Source: Schlesneria sphaerica | GTDB taxonomy: Bacteria > Planctomycetota > Planctomycetia > Planctomycetales > Planctomycetaceae | Assembly (NCBI RefSeq): GCF_044336245.1 | Contig: NZ_CP172346.1 | Span: forward strand, 5,146,001 to 5,210,000 | Reading direction: 5' to 3' | DNA length: 64,000 nucleotides | Part shown: positions 26,937 to 36,600 of the stretch, piece by piece | Numbering within the stretch: the stretch's first letter is position 1 | How the letters are laid out: each line of letters begins with the position of its first letter | Translations under genes and position numbers: made by a program | Notes under the pieces: model-generated | Seen by the model: only the letters and a program-made list of their open reading frames with translations | What the model was told of the DNA's origin: nothing | The model's database searches: none

Positions 26937-29900
26937 ATGTCAAGTTTCCGTTCAATGATCACCGCAGTTGTCGCGTGTCTCGTCCTGTTCCAGCACGCTG
27001 CGGCTGACGAGAAGTTTGATCCCACCCGGGATGTACTGGAAAGTCTGGAGGCGATGAGAGTCGGTCCCCTCGACTGGCCTCAATGGGGCGGCTCGTCTCG
27101 ACGAAACAATACTCCTGCCGGGACAGCTATCCCCGTTCACTGGGATGTCCGCACAGGAGAGAATGTCCTGTGGTCAGTGCCACTTGGCTCGCAGACGAAC
27201 GGAAGTCCCGTCGTCGCAAATGGTAAGATCTTTGTCGGAACGAATAACACACACGGGTACGTGAAGCGCTATCCCTCTCAGATGAATCTGGGGGCGTTGA
27301 TTGCGTTTGAAGAAAAGACGGGCGCATTCCTGTGGCAGGCGTCCACGCTGATGCTGGCAACGGGGCGAAGCAACTTCGTCGCCAGTTTGGGGAACTGTTC
27401 AACGCCCTATTGCGAGGGGAATCGCCTCTGGTACGTGACGGGACGTGCGGAAGTCGTCTGTCTCGATACGGAAGGGTTCCACGATGCCCAGAACGATGGA
27501 CCGTATAAGTCCGAGAGCAATAAGAATCGGGACGAGGACGACATTGTCTGGCACTTCGACATGATGACGCAGTTGGGAGTGACCCCTCACAAGCATAGTT
27601 CCTGCTCGATCACGTGCCTGGGGGAATATTGCTTTGTCATCACGGGTAACGGCGTGGATTCGAATCATCTGAGCATTCCGACCGCTAAGGCACCCAGTTT
27701 CATCTGCCTGAACAAGTCGACTGGCGAACTGATCTGGTCCGACAGTTCGCCGGGAGGAAACATCCTGCACGGCCAATGGTCAAGTCCCTGCATCTTCCAT
27801 GCAGGGGGACGAGACCAGGTGGTCATGGCCGGGGGCGACGGATGGATCTACAGCTTTGACCCGGCAGGAGACGGATTGGGGCGAGCCAAACTCCTCTGGA
27901 AATTTGATGGAAATCCCAAAGCGGTCCAATACTCGGTCAATGTCGGCGGGACTGATCAGATCCGTAATCCGATTGTGGCGACGCCGGTATTCTACGATGG
28001 CTATCTCTATATCGGGATGGGGGAAGACCAGGAAAGCAGTGACGGAGCGGGGATGCTGTACTGCATCGATCCGACCCGTGAAGGGGACGTCAGCATTGAA
28101 CTGGCGGTCGACTCTGAAGGGAAGGAAGTCCCCCCACAACGGCTGGCGGCCATTGATCCCACGCAGGGACACCAGGCAATTCCGAATCCCAACTCGGCCC
28201 TGCGATGGCAGTACGACCAAAGCGACCGTAACGAGAATCGGAAGATTGAATTTGAAGAGATCCTGCATCGTACGGTCAGCAGTGTTGCGATTAAGAATGA
28301 TCTGCTGATTGTGCCCGACCTGTCAGGCGTTGTGCACTGCCTGGATGCGAAGCAAGTTAACGAGGGTAAGCCAGTTGTTTACTGGACTCACGACATGTTT
28401 TCGCCCGTCCAGTCTTCTCCGTTAATCGTGGAGGACAAAGTCTACATCTGCGACGTGGGTGGGGATGTTGTGGTCTTCGAACTATCAAAGACTCATCGGG
28501 TTCTCGCTGAGAATCGCTTCGACAAGTCTATCCGGACGACGCCGATTGTGGCGAACGACACACTCTATGTGGCCAGTCAGAATCGGCTCTATGCTCTCAA
28601 GTCCGGCGCCAATTCTCCGGGAAGCGATGCACGGCGGACGGACGAGACGACAGTCTCCGCGACGTCAAATCCCTTAGCTGAAACAATCGACGGACCTGTG
28701 TCCGGTCAAGGAAGTCGTCCGGCACAACCGCCTGCCCGTGAGCCGACCGTTGAGCCGAATTCTCAGACACCCTCCGCTGACTCATCCGTGGCTGAACCAG
28801 GTTCCTTGAAAACCGATAATCCATTGTCACGTCTGGAGAGCGCTGACGTGCTGCTGGTGGAAACAAAGGACGGTATCGCGGCTTACAGTTCGTCGCTTGG
28901 CAAGTGGGACACTCTGACAGTTGCAAATCCAGACGATGGTTCGTCGAGGTTGAAGAAGGCGACATTAAGCGATGTCTTCGCAAGTGTCGTGATCAATCAA
29001 CAGATCTTTGGGTACAGCAGCAAGATTGGTCGCTGGGCTATGTTAAGACTTCCGCCTGAGATCGTGAGGGATGCGGAGCCGGTTCATTTGCGGAATACGC
29101 TGTCCGTCAAAATTGGAGATCAGATCTACGTCCTGTCATCCAGGAGTGGCGAATGGACTTCACCGGATGTTGTTCAGCCGGATTCGGTGCAGGGGGGACC
29201 CGAGCTGGTGGCTCCCGGAGATGCTCAAAAAAAACTGCGACTGGCGCTGGATTCTGCGGAGGTGAGACGGCTGCAGGATGAGGTTGCCAAGTATGAATCC
29301 CGATCAACTCGACAAGCCGAACAGATTCGGCAGATGTTGAAGGTCAGTCCGGTTGGCACTCCTGAGTCAGATGCCATCCAGGACGCGCGACAGGCACTGG
29401 AAGAGACACTGGCCAAAGCACTGGATCTTAAGACCCAGATCGAGCAATCTCGATTACGGGAGATGCAGGCACGGCTCAGTCGGATGGAGGAGCAACTCGA
29501 ACAACGAAAGGCTCAACGAACCCAGATTGTGAAACGACGTGCTACAGAATTGATTGAGGGTGAGGAGACTCGGTGGAGTGACCCGAAGTCTGTACCGTCT
29601 GTCGCTCGATCGAGTTCTGTGAGAGGAAGCTTCAGTAGCTCAACGCTTAACCGTTCGGCCCCGATCTTGGTGACCCCGAAGTCCGAGGAGAATTCTGCGA
29701 AGGCCACTTCCGGGCGCGACAACAGCACGCCGGCAAGCACTCCGCTTCGGGGTGAGCCTGTGACGCGAATTTCCGCGAAACCACTCGAGAAAAAACCGAA
29801 CGAATTTTTTTCACTGAGTCGGGACGGGAGCGAATTGAAGTTGCTGTATCAGTTCGAAGGGCACCCCCTGGTCGGATCTCCGGCGGTGTCTCACGACGGT

Positions 29901-30623
29901 CAATGGATCGCGTTTGACGCGGCTCCCCTTGGTAACTCAGACGATATGCAGATCTTTGTCATGCCGATTGATGGTGGGCCCCCGAAACGCATCTGCTCAG
30001 GCCAGATGCCGACATGGTTCCCTTTCGGCCGGTACTTGCTCTGTACGCGTCAGGAACCCCGTTCGGGCATCTGGCGCGTTGATCGGGAGTCTCAGGAACG
30101 CACCTTTATCAGGCCTGGATCAGGTGGTCAGATGTCGCCCGATGGTACCAAAGTTGCCGTGACCTTCAGCCCTGAACTTACGGTATTGGACCTGACACCC
30201 GGGACCAATCGCACCATTATCGGGGGGCGATCCAATCCCTTCATTCACATTGTCTCTAATGGAACGTGGTCACCGGATGGGAAGTCATTCTGCTTTGTGG
30301 GTGTTCGTTCCAACGGCGCACGCGATATCTGCACGACGACGATGACCGGAATTGACGACATTGCCGATCTGAAGGTTCATCATACATTCCGCCAGAACGT
30401 AATGACGGACTTTGCCTGGCATCCTGCTGGAGATCGGATTGTTTTTTCAGGGGTTTGTTCGGCTCGCAAGGGGCTGAAACAACTGTATGAGTTCGACCCT
30501 GACAAGCCTGGTTCGGTAGAGCTTGTGCCTGGTCAGGATCCGACGCGTAATAACTTTGACATGTCCTGGACGCCGGATGGACAGCGGCTGATCTATCTCA
30601 GCGGCGATTATTGCGACGACTGA
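26937..30623 (+). CDS. Giant exported double beta-propeller protein (PQQ-like + coiled coil + TolB-like)
   Basis: A 1228-residue protein with a signal peptide (MSSFRSMITAVVACLVLFQH, cut near AAADE). Residues about 45-575 form a PQQ-type propeller with blade motifs such as NGSPVVANGKIFVGTNN, GALIAFEEKTGAFLW and SSPLIVEDKVYICD. A linker rich in Pro/Ser/Thr follows, then a region (about 640-740) with short repeats VLLVETKDGIAAYSSSLGKW. A coiled coil (about 765-865) and another disordered linker come next. Residues about 960-1228 form a TolB/WD40-like propeller (FSLSRDGSELKLLYQFEGHP, WSPDGKSFCFVGV, WTPDGQRLIYLSGDY). The start has GAGG overlapping the kinase stop. PQQ-cofactor residues were not verified, so this may be a binding scaffold rather than a dehydrogenase. 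Operon position suggests a sensor or output of the kinase-sigma pair. Confidence 0.82.
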   Translation: MSSFRSMITAVVACLVLFQHAAADEKFDPTRDVLESLEAMRVGPLDWPQWGGSSRRNNTPAGTAIPVHWDVRTGENVLWSVPLGSQTNGSPVVANGKIFVGTNNTHGYVKRYPSQMNLGALIAFEEKTGAFLWQASTLMLATGRSNFVASLGNCSTPYCEGNRLWYVTGRAEVVCLDTEGFHDAQNDGPYKSESNKNRDEDDIVWHFDMMTQLGVTPHKHSSCSITCLGEYCFVITGNGVDSNHLSIPTAKAPSFICLNKSTGELIWSDSSPGGNILHGQWSSPCIFHAGGRDQVVMAGGDGWIYSFDPAGDGLGRAKLLWKFDGNPKAVQYSVNVGGTDQIRNPIVATPVFYDGYLYIGMGEDQESSDGAGMLYCIDPTREGDVSIELAVDSEGKEVPPQRLAAIDPTQGHQAIPNPNSALRWQYDQSDRNENRKIEFEEILHRTVSSVAIKNDLLIVPDLSGVVHCLDAKQVNEGKPVVYWTHDMFSPVQSSPLIVEDKVYICDVGGDVVVFELSKTHRVLAENRFDKSIRTTPIVANDTLYVASQNRLYALKSGANSPGSDARRTDETTVSATSNPLAETIDGPVSGQGSRPAQPPAREPTVEPNSQTPSADSSVAEPGSLKTDNPLSRLESADVLLVETKDGIAAYSSSLGKWDTLTVANPDDGSSRLKKATLSDVFASVVINQQIFGYSSKIGRWAMLRLPPEIVRDAEPVHLRNTLSVKIGDQIYVLSSRSGEWTSPDVVQPDSVQGGPELVAPGDAQKKLRLALDSAEVRRLQDEVAKYESRSTRQAEQIRQMLKVSPVGTPESDAIQDARQALEETLAKALDLKTQIEQSRLREMQARLSRMEEQLEQRKAQRTQIVKRRATELIEGEETRWSDPKSVPSVARSSSVRGSFSSSTLNRSAPILVTPKSEENSAKATSGRDNSTPASTPLRGEPVTRISAKPLEKKPNEFFSLSRDGSELKLLYQFEGHPLVGSPAVSHDGQWIAFDAAPLGNSDDMQIFVMPIDGGPPKRICSGQMPTWFPFGRYLLCTRQEPRSGIWRVDRESQERTFIRPGSGGQMSPDGTKVAVTFSPELTVLDLTPGTNRTIIGGRSNPFIHIVSNGTWSPDGKSFCFVGVRSNGARDICTTTMTGIDDIADLKVHHTFRQNVMTDFAWHPAGDRIVFSGVCSARKGLKQLYEFDPDKPGSVELVPGQDPTRNNFDMSWTPDGQRLIYLSGDYCDD

Positions 30624-30764
30624 TTTCAGTCTTCGACCCGCTGCCTTCTTTCTCTCTTTTTTCTCGTGCGGAAGCGGCGAGCGTGGATCGCCGTGCGCTC
30701 ACACGATCGGATGTGGCTGACCAGTGGTTCCTCACGGAACGGGCTCACTCTGCGGAGATTTTCG

Positions 30765-31934
30765 ATGAAGCGATACCGTACTCGTTCGAATCCCGACGGC
30801 ACTCGACCCCTTGAGTGCTTCCCGGGTGGGGCCCTGGACGAGCGAACAAAGAATCGCTGTTCTGCGCAGAAAGAGTCCCGGCGCCCGGACAGAAGCGGGC
30901 ACTCGATCCTCACTCTGGCACTGGAAGTGTTTATCGTGACGAGCCTGATCTGGATCGGGTTTATCGGGTGCCACTCGCTCTTCATTCCTGATCAAGGTGG
31001 CAACTCTGATGAGCTTCACGCTGAAGTTCAGCAGATCATGAGAACCGCGATGACATCCGACGGAAAGACACTCTGGTGTCAACTCGGGATGTGGGAACTG
31101 ATTGCCGTCGATCTCGAGACGAATCAAGTCCAACCCGTGTATCGTCGCCGCAATGATGCGATCGGCAATTGGGGAATCAGCTTTGATGGCCGAACCGTTC
31201 TGTACTCCAACCAGGACAACGAAGTGGAAATCATTCGGGATGGTGCCACTCTCATTTCTGAACAAGTTCCAGAATGCCAGCGGTTGTTGACCGACCTGGC
31301 TGCGAATGGTCAGTCCGGAATCCGGGTCGCCAACGGAACACTCGCCCGTTACTGGAAGTTTTCCGAAGACGATCCGCTGGTCGTCGACTTCACCCTGGAA
31401 ATCCCCGCAGGAAAACTGGCTCTGGACCCACGTGGCCAGGTTCTTGCCGTCTCGACATTGACAAATGGGATTGCCCTGTATGACGTGATGAATGGAGTGA
31501 GGATTCACTCATTTCGCGATGACAGTCGTCATGTGAAGTCACTGCTGTTTTCCGATGACGGCGGTTTGCTCGCGGTCGTGCAAGACCGGAACGTGATTGT
31601 CTATGACGCCCCGAGTGGTGAAAAACTTTGGCTGACGAAGATGTCTGAAGGGGTGCCGTTCATCAGCCTTGCTTTCACGCGGGAGAGTGGCTGGCTGGCC
31701 GCAACATCCCCCGCTGCGGGGATTCAGATCTTCGATGCGAGAGAGGGGACACCGCTGCATCGTCTGCCTGTCGAGGCGGAATTCCCTCGAATTGCTTTTG
31801 CCAGATCGAGCGACGTGATCTATTCGACCAGCGGAAATGGAACACTTCGTACATGGTCCATCTCTGAGAATCGCGAAATGAGTCGGGTCGATCTGATTCA
31901 GCGTCTCAACGAAGGGCGTAAAAGTAAACGATGA
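30765..31934 (+). CDS. Membrane-anchored WD40-like propeller protein
   Basis: A 389-residue protein with a basic cytoplasmic N-terminus, one membrane helix (about 50-68, ALEVFIVTSLIWIGFIGC) and an outside domain of WD40/YVTN-like blades. Blades include GISFDGRTVLYSNQDNEVEI, VLAVSTLTNGIALYDVMNG, LLFSDDGGLLAVVQDRNVIV and TSGNGTLRTWSISENREMS. It probably works as a protein-binding platform; no enzyme motif is seen. The ATG at 30765 has GGAG about 9 bases upstream. It follows the double-propeller gene after 141 bp on the same strand, so it may belong to the same transcription unit as the ECF-kinase locus. Confidence 0.75.
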   Translation: MKRYRTRSNPDGTRPLECFPGGALDERTKNRCSAQKESRRPDRSGHSILTLALEVFIVTSLIWIGFIGCHSLFIPDQGGNSDELHAEVQQIMRTAMTSDGKTLWCQLGMWELIAVDLETNQVQPVYRRRNDAIGNWGISFDGRTVLYSNQDNEVEIIRDGATLISEQVPECQRLLTDLAANGQSGIRVANGTLARYWKFSEDDPLVVDFTLEIPAGKLALDPRGQVLAVSTLTNGIALYDVMNGVRIHSFRDDSRHVKSLLFSDDGGLLAVVQDRNVIVYDAPSGEKLWLTKMSEGVPFISLAFTRESGWLAATSPAAGIQIFDAREGTPLHRLPVEAEFPRIAFARSSDVIYSTSGNGTLRTWSISENREMSRVDLIQRLNEGRKSKR

Positions 31935-31991
31935 TTCATTGCGAAGATCTGACGGAGACCGCAGTGAAACCTGAATGTGACTTCCTCAGCG

Positions 31992-32014
31992 GCAGAAGAT
32001 TGATAAACTTCTGC
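31992..32014. repeat. 7-9-7 inverted repeat
   Basis: GCAGAAG-9-CTTCTGC, perfect arms, 58 bp after the WD40-like gene and 33 bp before the DUF1501 gene. A weak terminator or leader hairpin. Confidence 0.35.
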
Positions 32015-32046
32015 TGATAGGTTGTGGGTTCACAGGGGTGCAGGCG

Positions 32047-33483
32047 ATGCTGACGATCCTCGGTGGTGCTGCGAAACTGTGTGACGGAGTCACTCGTCGT
32101 GAACTCATGCGAGTGGGAGCGTTATCACTCTTCGGGGGGCTCAGTCTTCCGCGATTGCTTCATGCGTCGGAAGCGTCACCGCAAAAGCCCGCAGGCCGCG
32201 TCAAGTCGGTGATTCTCTTCAACCTGCTCGGTGGTCCCAGTCAACTGGATATGTTTGACATGAAGCCACTGGCACCTGTGGAAGTCAGGGGCGAATTTCA
32301 GCCCATCGCAACGTCAGTCCCCGGTTTACAAATCTGCGAGCATCTTCCGAACGTGGCCGGATTGATGCACAAGGCTTGTCTCATTCGAACGGTGTCTCAC
32401 GGATATAACGCACACAATCCGTTGCCGATCATGACGGGATTTACCGACGGCAGCTTCGCCCAGATCAAGGCAGAACCGACAGATCCGCCCGATATCGGAG
32501 CCATCTGTCAGTACCTGGGAATGAGCCCCAAAGGGATGCCGGGCGCTGTCTGCCTTCCCTGTTATCCCGGCTGGGGTGAAAGTGCCATGTATCCGGGGAT
32601 TCGACGACCCGGACCCTACGGTGGTTTTCTCGGTAGCCAATATGACCCGCTGTTCGCCGTCTGCGACCCGAAATTTCAGCGGGAACCGAAGGTATCGTAC
32701 TACGACCCGGTTCTGCCGCTGGGCGAACCGCGGCTTCCTTCGCTGGACGAACTGCCCGGCATTACCGTTGACCGATTGAGTCGCCGTCGGTCGATTCTCG
32801 ATCAACTCGATATCGAATTTGAAGAGACTCGCCGCTCGGGCGTCCTTGATCGATTGAGTCAGTTCCAGCAGCACGCGTTCGACATGCTGACCTCCAGCAG
32901 AACACGCGACGCGTTCGATCTCGATCAGGAAACGGATGCCCTGCGCGAGCGGTATGGACGGGACCTGAACGGATCGAGCATGCTGGTGGCGAGGCGCCTG
33001 GTTGAAGCTCAGGTCCCGTTTATCAGCGTTCACGCCGAGATTTTCGGGCGGTACGGACATTCCTACGACATGCACGAAAACAATTTCAGCATGCTCAAGG
33101 AGTATAACTTGCCCATTCTGGATCAGTGCGTCCCTGCTCTCGTCGAAGATCTTGAACAACGAGGGCTGCTCGATTCGACCCTGATCATCGTGATGGGTGA
33201 AATGGGCCGTTCTCCCAAAGTGAATTCCAAGGCGGGTCGAGATCACTGGCCTCAGTGCGGGTTCAGCCTGCTCTTCGGCGGCGGTGTGCAGCAGGGAATG
33301 GTCTTCGGCGAAACCGACTGGCAGGCTGCGTATCCCGTCAGCCATGCTGTCTCACCCGGCGATCTGGTTGCGACGGTCTATCACCTGCTGGGAATTGACC
33401 CGCACATGACAGTCCCCGACCGTCTCGGACGTCCGCTCGCAATCGCGCACGGTGGTAATACAATTCACGAGATCCTCAGTTGA
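32047..33483 (+). CDS. DUF1501 family Tat-exported protein
   Basis: A 478-residue protein. The N-terminus has a Tat leader, TRRELMRVGALSLFGGLSLP. The rest matches DUF1501: KSVILFNLLGGPSQLDMFDMKP near the start of the mature part, SHGYNAHNPLPIMTGF, and near the end GEMGRSPKVNSKAGRDHWP. The fold is related to alkaline phosphatase/sulfatase superfamily proteins, but activity is unproven. DUF1501 genes are abundant in planctomycetes, often beside PVC-type cytochromes, as here: the next gene starts 154 bp downstream on the same strand. The ATG at 32047 has AGGGG upstream; a GTG at 32038 is possible. Confidence 0.92.
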   Translation: MLTILGGAAKLCDGVTRRELMRVGALSLFGGLSLPRLLHASEASPQKPAGRVKSVILFNLLGGPSQLDMFDMKPLAPVEVRGEFQPIATSVPGLQICEHLPNVAGLMHKACLIRTVSHGYNAHNPLPIMTGFTDGSFAQIKAEPTDPPDIGAICQYLGMSPKGMPGAVCLPCYPGWGESAMYPGIRRPGPYGGFLGSQYDPLFAVCDPKFQREPKVSYYDPVLPLGEPRLPSLDELPGITVDRLSRRRSILDQLDIEFEETRRSGVLDRLSQFQQHAFDMLTSSRTRDAFDLDQETDALRERYGRDLNGSSMLVARRLVEAQVPFISVHAEIFGRYGHSYDMHENNFSMLKEYNLPILDQCVPALVEDLEQRGLLDSTLIIVMGEMGRSPKVNSKAGRDHWPQCGFSLLFGGGVQQGMVFGETDWQAAYPVSHAVSPGDLVATVYHLLGIDPHMTVPDRLGRPLAIAHGGNTIHEILS

Positions 33484-33637
33484 AGAGGGTCCCCTCCTTC
33501 CTGGCTCGTCCAGTCTCGATCGCTGTACTTCCGCTCCGGTCGTGGTTCCCACGCTGAAAGTGGTTTGTCCTGACCGTAGAGGGATGCCATACTTGGCAGC
33601 TCTCCCTGACTGAATTTGGTTTGCCTTCAATGCCGCG

Positions 33638-36600
33638 ATGAGATCTTCAACGATGCGCTATTCCCTGTTTTCATTGCTGTGCCTGTTCGTGACCGTCAGT
33701 GGAACGGTCAGCGCTGAAGAGTTTCTGTTGACTCGGTTCGAGCGACAGCCGCTCACGGAGGATTACTTTTCTGAAGGGGCCAGCTTCGGGGACCTCAACC
33801 AGGATGGGATCGTCGACATCGTGCATGGGCCCTACTGGTGGGAAGGCCCGAAGTTTGAGCGTCGACATGAGATCTATCCCGCCAAGTCGCAGAACCGGCG
33901 GGGTTATTCCGACAACTTCTTTTCGTGGGTTTACGACTTCAACGGTGACGGCTGGAACGATGTCCTGACCGTGGGACTTCCCGGAACACCGGGTTTCATC
34001 TTCGAAAATCCGCAGGGGAAGAATCTCGACAAACACTGGAAACGCCATCAGTTTTCCGATCAGGTGGGGAATGAATCACCTCAGTTCGTCAACTTTGTCG
34101 GCGACGCTCAGCCCGAACTGGTTTTCGCACGTGATGGCGTGTTCGGATATATCGCGTTCGATCCCCGACAGTCTTTCGCCAATCAGACATTCCATGTGAT
34201 CAGTGACAAAATCGCGGACACTCCGTTTGGCCATGGGTTGGGTGTCGGTGATGTGAATGGCGACGGCCGTCTGGATTTGTTGTTCAAAGGTGGATGGCTG
34301 GAACAGCCCGAGTCACTCGCCGGTGATCCTCTTTGGAAACTGCATCCTTTTGCCTTCGCCGGGGCAGGGGGAGGTGACATGTTTGCGTATGATGTGGATG
34401 GGGATGGAGACAATGACGTCATCACCAGCCTGAACGCACACGCATTTGGGCTCGCATGGTACGAACAGACGCGAGATGGGAATGAGATCAGTTTTGTCAA
34501 ACATCTGATCATGGGCGAGAAACGGGAAGAAAGCCCCTACGGAGTGCTGTTTACCGAATTGCACACTTTGGCGCTGCACGACATGGATGGCGACGGCCTG
34601 AAAGACATCGTCACGGGCAAGACCTACTGGTCCCATCATGAGCAAAGTCCCATGTGGGACGCGGGGGCCGTGGTGTACTGGTTCAAGCTGGAACGAAGCA
34701 CGTCGGGTATCAACTGGATTCCCTACCAGATCGATGGCGAAGCCGGGGTCGGGCGGCAGCTCAGCGTGGGGGATTTGAATGGAGACAAACGGCCTGACAT
34801 CGTCGTGGGGGGCATGAAAGGCTGTCACGTTCTCAGTCAGACGGTTTCGCAGGTCACCAAAGCGGAGTGGCAAGCAGCTCAGCCGAAAAAGTCAATTGCG
34901 ATGGCCGAGGGACTCTCTCCGGAAGAGGCGGCAGCGAACATGACTGCGCCGGACGGATTTGTCGTCAGCCTCGCGGCGGGCGAGCCACTGGTGCATCAGC
35001 CAGTGGCATTCACGCTTGACCATCGCGGCCGTCTGTGGGTGGCCGAGGCATACACCTACCCGATCCGTGCCGCCGACGGTGAAGGCAAGGACAAGATCGT
35101 GATTCTCGAAGACACGGATGGCGACGGCCGGTTTGAGAAACGAAAAGTTTTCATTGAAGGGCTGAATCTGGTCAGCGGTCTGGAACTGGGCTTCGGCGGC
35201 GTCTGGGTCGGTGCCGCTCCCTATCTGATGTTCATCCCTGACCAGGACGGCGACGATGTTCCCGATCAGGTTCCGAACCCTGTGAGCCATGCGAACGTCC
35301 AGTTCCCCAGGGATGTTCCCACGGGAGCGACCGTCCTGCTGGACGGGTTCGGGTGGCAGGATACGCACGAGACATTGAACTCGTTCATCTGGGGACCTGA
35401 TGGCTGGCTCTACGGCTGTCACGGAGTCTTCACACATTCAAAAGTCGGGAAGCCTGGAACTGCTGACAAGGATCGTCAGGGACTGAATGCGGGTGTCTGG
35501 CGATATCATCCGACGAAACATCAGTTCGAAGTTTTCTCGCATGGAACCAGTAACCCGTGGGGAGTCGATTTCAACGATCGCGGTCACGCCTTCATCACTG
35601 CTTGTGTGATTCCGCACCTGTGGCACATGGTGCAGGGGGGACGCTATCACCGGCAGGGGGGGCAGCATTTTAATCCCTACACATTCGAAGACATCAAGAC
35701 CATTGCTGACCACGCCCACTACGTAGGGAATCTGGCCGACCATGCCTGGTGGGGGCATGAACCACACGCACCGGCCGATACTCTGGCAGCCGGAGGTGGG
35801 CACGCTCACTGCGGGGCAATGATCTATCTGGGTGACAACTGGCCCGCGGGCTATCGTAACCAGATCTTTATGCACAATGTCCACGGCAACCGCATCAACG
35901 AATGTCTGCTCGAGCCATCCGGATCGGGCTATATCGGCAAGCGGGCCCCCGATACGCTGATTGCCAATGATCGATGGTTCCGAGGAATCAATCTGAAGTA
36001 CGGACCCGATGGTTCGGTCTACCTGATTGACTGGTACGACAAGAATGCCTGCCACCGGACAAATCCCGAGATCTGGGATCGCACGAACGGACGCGTCTAC
36101 AATCTCGCGTATGAGGGGACCGGGCGCCCCGACCGGAAGCAGATTCAGTCAATGCTTCAGACGCTCTCCGGGAGCCGGCTGCCAGATTTGGTAGCGCTGC
36201 TCGACCATCCGAATGAATGGTATGTGAGGATGGCACGCCGGCGGCTGCAGGAAGCCGTCGCTCAGGCGGAAAAGCAACAGGCTGGCAGCCCCTCGCTGAT
36301 GGAAATTCGGTCGGCTCTGCGAAAGAAACTGGACCAGGCAGACGGCGTCCCACAGAAGCTGCGTATCGTGTGGACGATCCATGCGGTATTCGGACTTGAT
36401 CATGATCTGGGGATGCAACTGCTCGCATTGCCCGGAGTTGAGAATGAAGACCTGCGGGCGTGGGCGATTCAGCTCATGCTCGAAGACCGAGCCGTTACGT
36501 CGGGTGAACTTGCCACGCTGGTGACGCTGGCAAAGACCGATTCATCCCCGGTCGTCCGGCTTTACCTGGCGTCGGCGTTGCAGCGACTTCCGCTGGAACA

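Noticed and set aside
32326..33345. 339-residue minus-strand open frame
   Set aside because: Fully antisense to the DUF1501 gene, whose family match is clear.
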